Made by a program: the position numbers and the translations under genes. From NCBI GenBank assembly GCA_050053595.1, contig JASFTK010000082.1, positions 1-6,554 on the forward strand: a stretch of 6,554 bases of DNA. The letters run 5' to 3'. Below are positions 5,961-6,554 of this stretch, piece after piece. Positions within the stretch are counted from its first letter, which is position 1. Every line of letters begins with the position of its first letter. The notes below the pieces were generated by a model. That model did no database searches. It saw only the letters and a program-made list of their open reading frames with translations, and was not told the origin of the DNA. The stretch is from GCA-2726865 sp050053595 (GTDB taxonomy: Archaea > Thermoproteota > Bathyarchaeia > TCS64).

Positions 5961-5977
5961 CGATAAATCCTTTATTA
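5961..5977 (+). promoter_or_regulatory. TATA-like boxes before the Cys-rich small gene
   Basis: CGATAAATCC (5961-5970) and TTTATTAG (5971-5978) are adjacent AT-rich elements. The first is centred about 27 bases before 5992, which would make the GTG start there leaderless. The second would start transcription inside the gene, so the first is the better candidate. Confidence 0.42.
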
Positions 5978-5991
5978 GCGGCTGCAAGTGG

Positions 5992-6366
5992 GTGTCCGGG
6001 TTTAGGTCTTTGGGGGAGTTGGAGGGCATCTATGAGAGTACGGGCATCTGTCCTTACACGGATGTCTGTGACACTTTTTTGATAATCGTTGATTGTGAGG
6101 GCTGGATGTCGAGGGCTGTCTCGACCCTCAGGCAGGAGGGGAAGGAGAGCCTGCCCCCGGAGGAGGGGGGTTACTCTGTGGAGATGCTTTACACAAAGCT
6201 GGTCCATATGAGGGAGATAAGGGAGGATCGTTGCTGCAACAGCAACCGGCGTTGCCTCCGTTACTGGCAGTTCGAGAGGAAGAGGAGGGACAAAGAGATC
6301 CTTGAGGGCAGGGAGAAGCTGCTGCTCCAGACCTCCTCAGCCTCCCCCGCCGTCGGGACCGCGTAG
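5992..6366 (+). CDS. Small cysteine-rich protein of unknown function
   Basis: A 124-residue frame that I do not recognise. It has six cysteines: C20 and C26 (CPYTDVC), C35, then C81, C82 and C88 (CCNSNRRC). The two C-x5-C pairs sit either side of a helix-like middle with an EEGGY segment, and the second is followed by aromatic-basic LRYWQFERKRRD and a charged helix. The spacing suggests a bound zinc or Fe-S cluster, but no named motif is met. There is no signal peptide or membrane segment; the last dozen residues are low-complexity Ser/Ala. The GTG start at 5992 rests on the TATA-like box at 5961-5970, which predicts a leaderless mRNA; no Shine-Dalgarno is visible. Codon use matches its neighbours, with the same GAG/AGG/GGG bias, which supports real coding. 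It follows thpR on the same strand, 113 bases on, with a hairpin between. Confidence 0.72.
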   Translation: MSGFRSLGELEGIYESTGICPYTDVCDTFLIIVDCEGWMSRAVSTLRQEGKESLPPEEGGYSVEMLYTKLVHMREIREDRCCNSNRRCLRYWQFERKRRDKEILEGREKLLLQTSSASPAVGTA

Positions 6367-6376
6367 AGTCAGGGTG

Positions 6377-6400
6377 TTTTATCCCCTTTTTGTGGGGGGG
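6377..6400 (+). terminator. T-rich site after the Cys-rich gene
   Basis: Ten bases past the stop are TTTTATCCCCTTTTTGTGGGG: a short CCCC...GGGG stem around a T-run (6387-6391). It may terminate the transcript. The first AT-rich part (6377-6382) could also act as a TATA element for the frame beginning at 6419. Confidence 0.42.
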
Positions 6401-6418
6401 TTCCGGCGTCGTTGCACT

Positions 6419-6554
6419 GTGCTTATAGGAGTCCATGGGGAATCTATCTTCTGCAGGGTGTGGGAATTGGCGGGGGGCTCTCCCAAGGGTTGTGTTAGGC
6501 GGAGGGTTCTAGGGGCTATCCTGCCGGGGGCTGAGGAGGAGGCATTGGTCGAGG
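6419..6554 (+). CDS. Start of an open frame leaving the window, identity uncertain
   Basis: From GTG 6419 the frame is open for 45 codons to the edge and reads VLIGVHGESIFCRVWELAG, then GSPKGCVRRRVLGAILPG, then AEEEALVE. The GAG/AGG/GGG-rich codons and third-position pattern match the upstream genes, and the other two forward frames are less convincing (the frame with ATG 6435 stops after 25 codons). Alternative starts are GTG 6458 and TTG 6467. The basic helix followed by a Pro and an acidic EEE helix loosely resembles the N-terminus of archaeal CCA-adding enzymes, which often neighbour thpR, but this is a guess from too little sequence. An AT-rich element at 6377-6382 is at a plausible promoter distance. 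Confidence 0.42.
   Translation, partial: MLIGVHGESIFCRVWELAGGSPKGCVRRRVLGAILPGAEEEALVE

Noticed and set aside
6128..6436. Minus-strand frame of 102 codons opposite the Cys-rich gene
   Set aside because: Low-complexity Ser/Pro/Gly composition and no family features; the plus frame has matching codon bias and a promoter-like box.
6391..6480. G-runs as a possible G-quadruplex
   Set aside because: Only two long G-runs lie far apart; they fit the general G-rich coding strand and give no four-tract pattern at short spacing.

Overview
The window looks archaeal. It carries a UPF0200-type P-loop kinase-like gene (an archaeal family), an archaeal-style FtsZ, a ThpR/LigT RNA phosphodiesterase, and AT-rich TATA-like boxes about 25-30 bases before several starts, some of which would give leaderless mRNAs. 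Composition is fairly GC-rich, with strongly purine-rich coding strands (many GAG, AGG and GGG codons). A mesophilic to moderately thermophilic Thermoproteota-type lineage with FtsZ (for example Bathyarchaeia-like) is my guess. The sequence alone does not fix the taxon.

Left half (1-3491), all on the minus strand, read from high to low coordinates: ftsZ with a 34-residue lysine-rich tail; a CehA/McbA-type PHP metallohydrolase; a radical-SAM protein of the anaerobic ribonucleotide reductase activase (NrdG2) type; and a UPF0200 P-loop protein whose C-terminus runs off the window. The last two overlap by ATGA and are probably translated together. A T-tract separates ftsZ from the PHP gene, and the radical-SAM gene has its own TATA-like box, so this is a co-oriented group rather than one clear operon.

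Middle (3492-5221): a non-coding stretch of about 220 bases carries divergent promoters for ftsZ (minus) and a zinc-ribbon DUF4145 protein (plus, probably leaderless). The DUF4145 gene converges on a ten-helix EamA/DMT-type transporter on the minus strand, with 21 bases between the two genes.

Right part (5222-6554): the transporter and thpR diverge from a 102-base region holding two nearly identical inverted promoter boxes. Downstream of thpR, on the same strand, are a hairpin, a small cysteine-rich protein of unknown function, a T-rich terminator-like site, and the start of another open frame that leaves the window. In many archaea thpR lies near the CCA-adding enzyme gene, so the last frame might be cca, but the visible 45 codons do not prove it.

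No CRISPR array, insertion sequence, rRNA or tRNA was recognised. The most unusual items are the polylysine FtsZ tail, the inverted promoter pair at 5239-5287, the Cys-rich small protein, and a DUF4145 protein in which a usually conserved His appears to be Glu.
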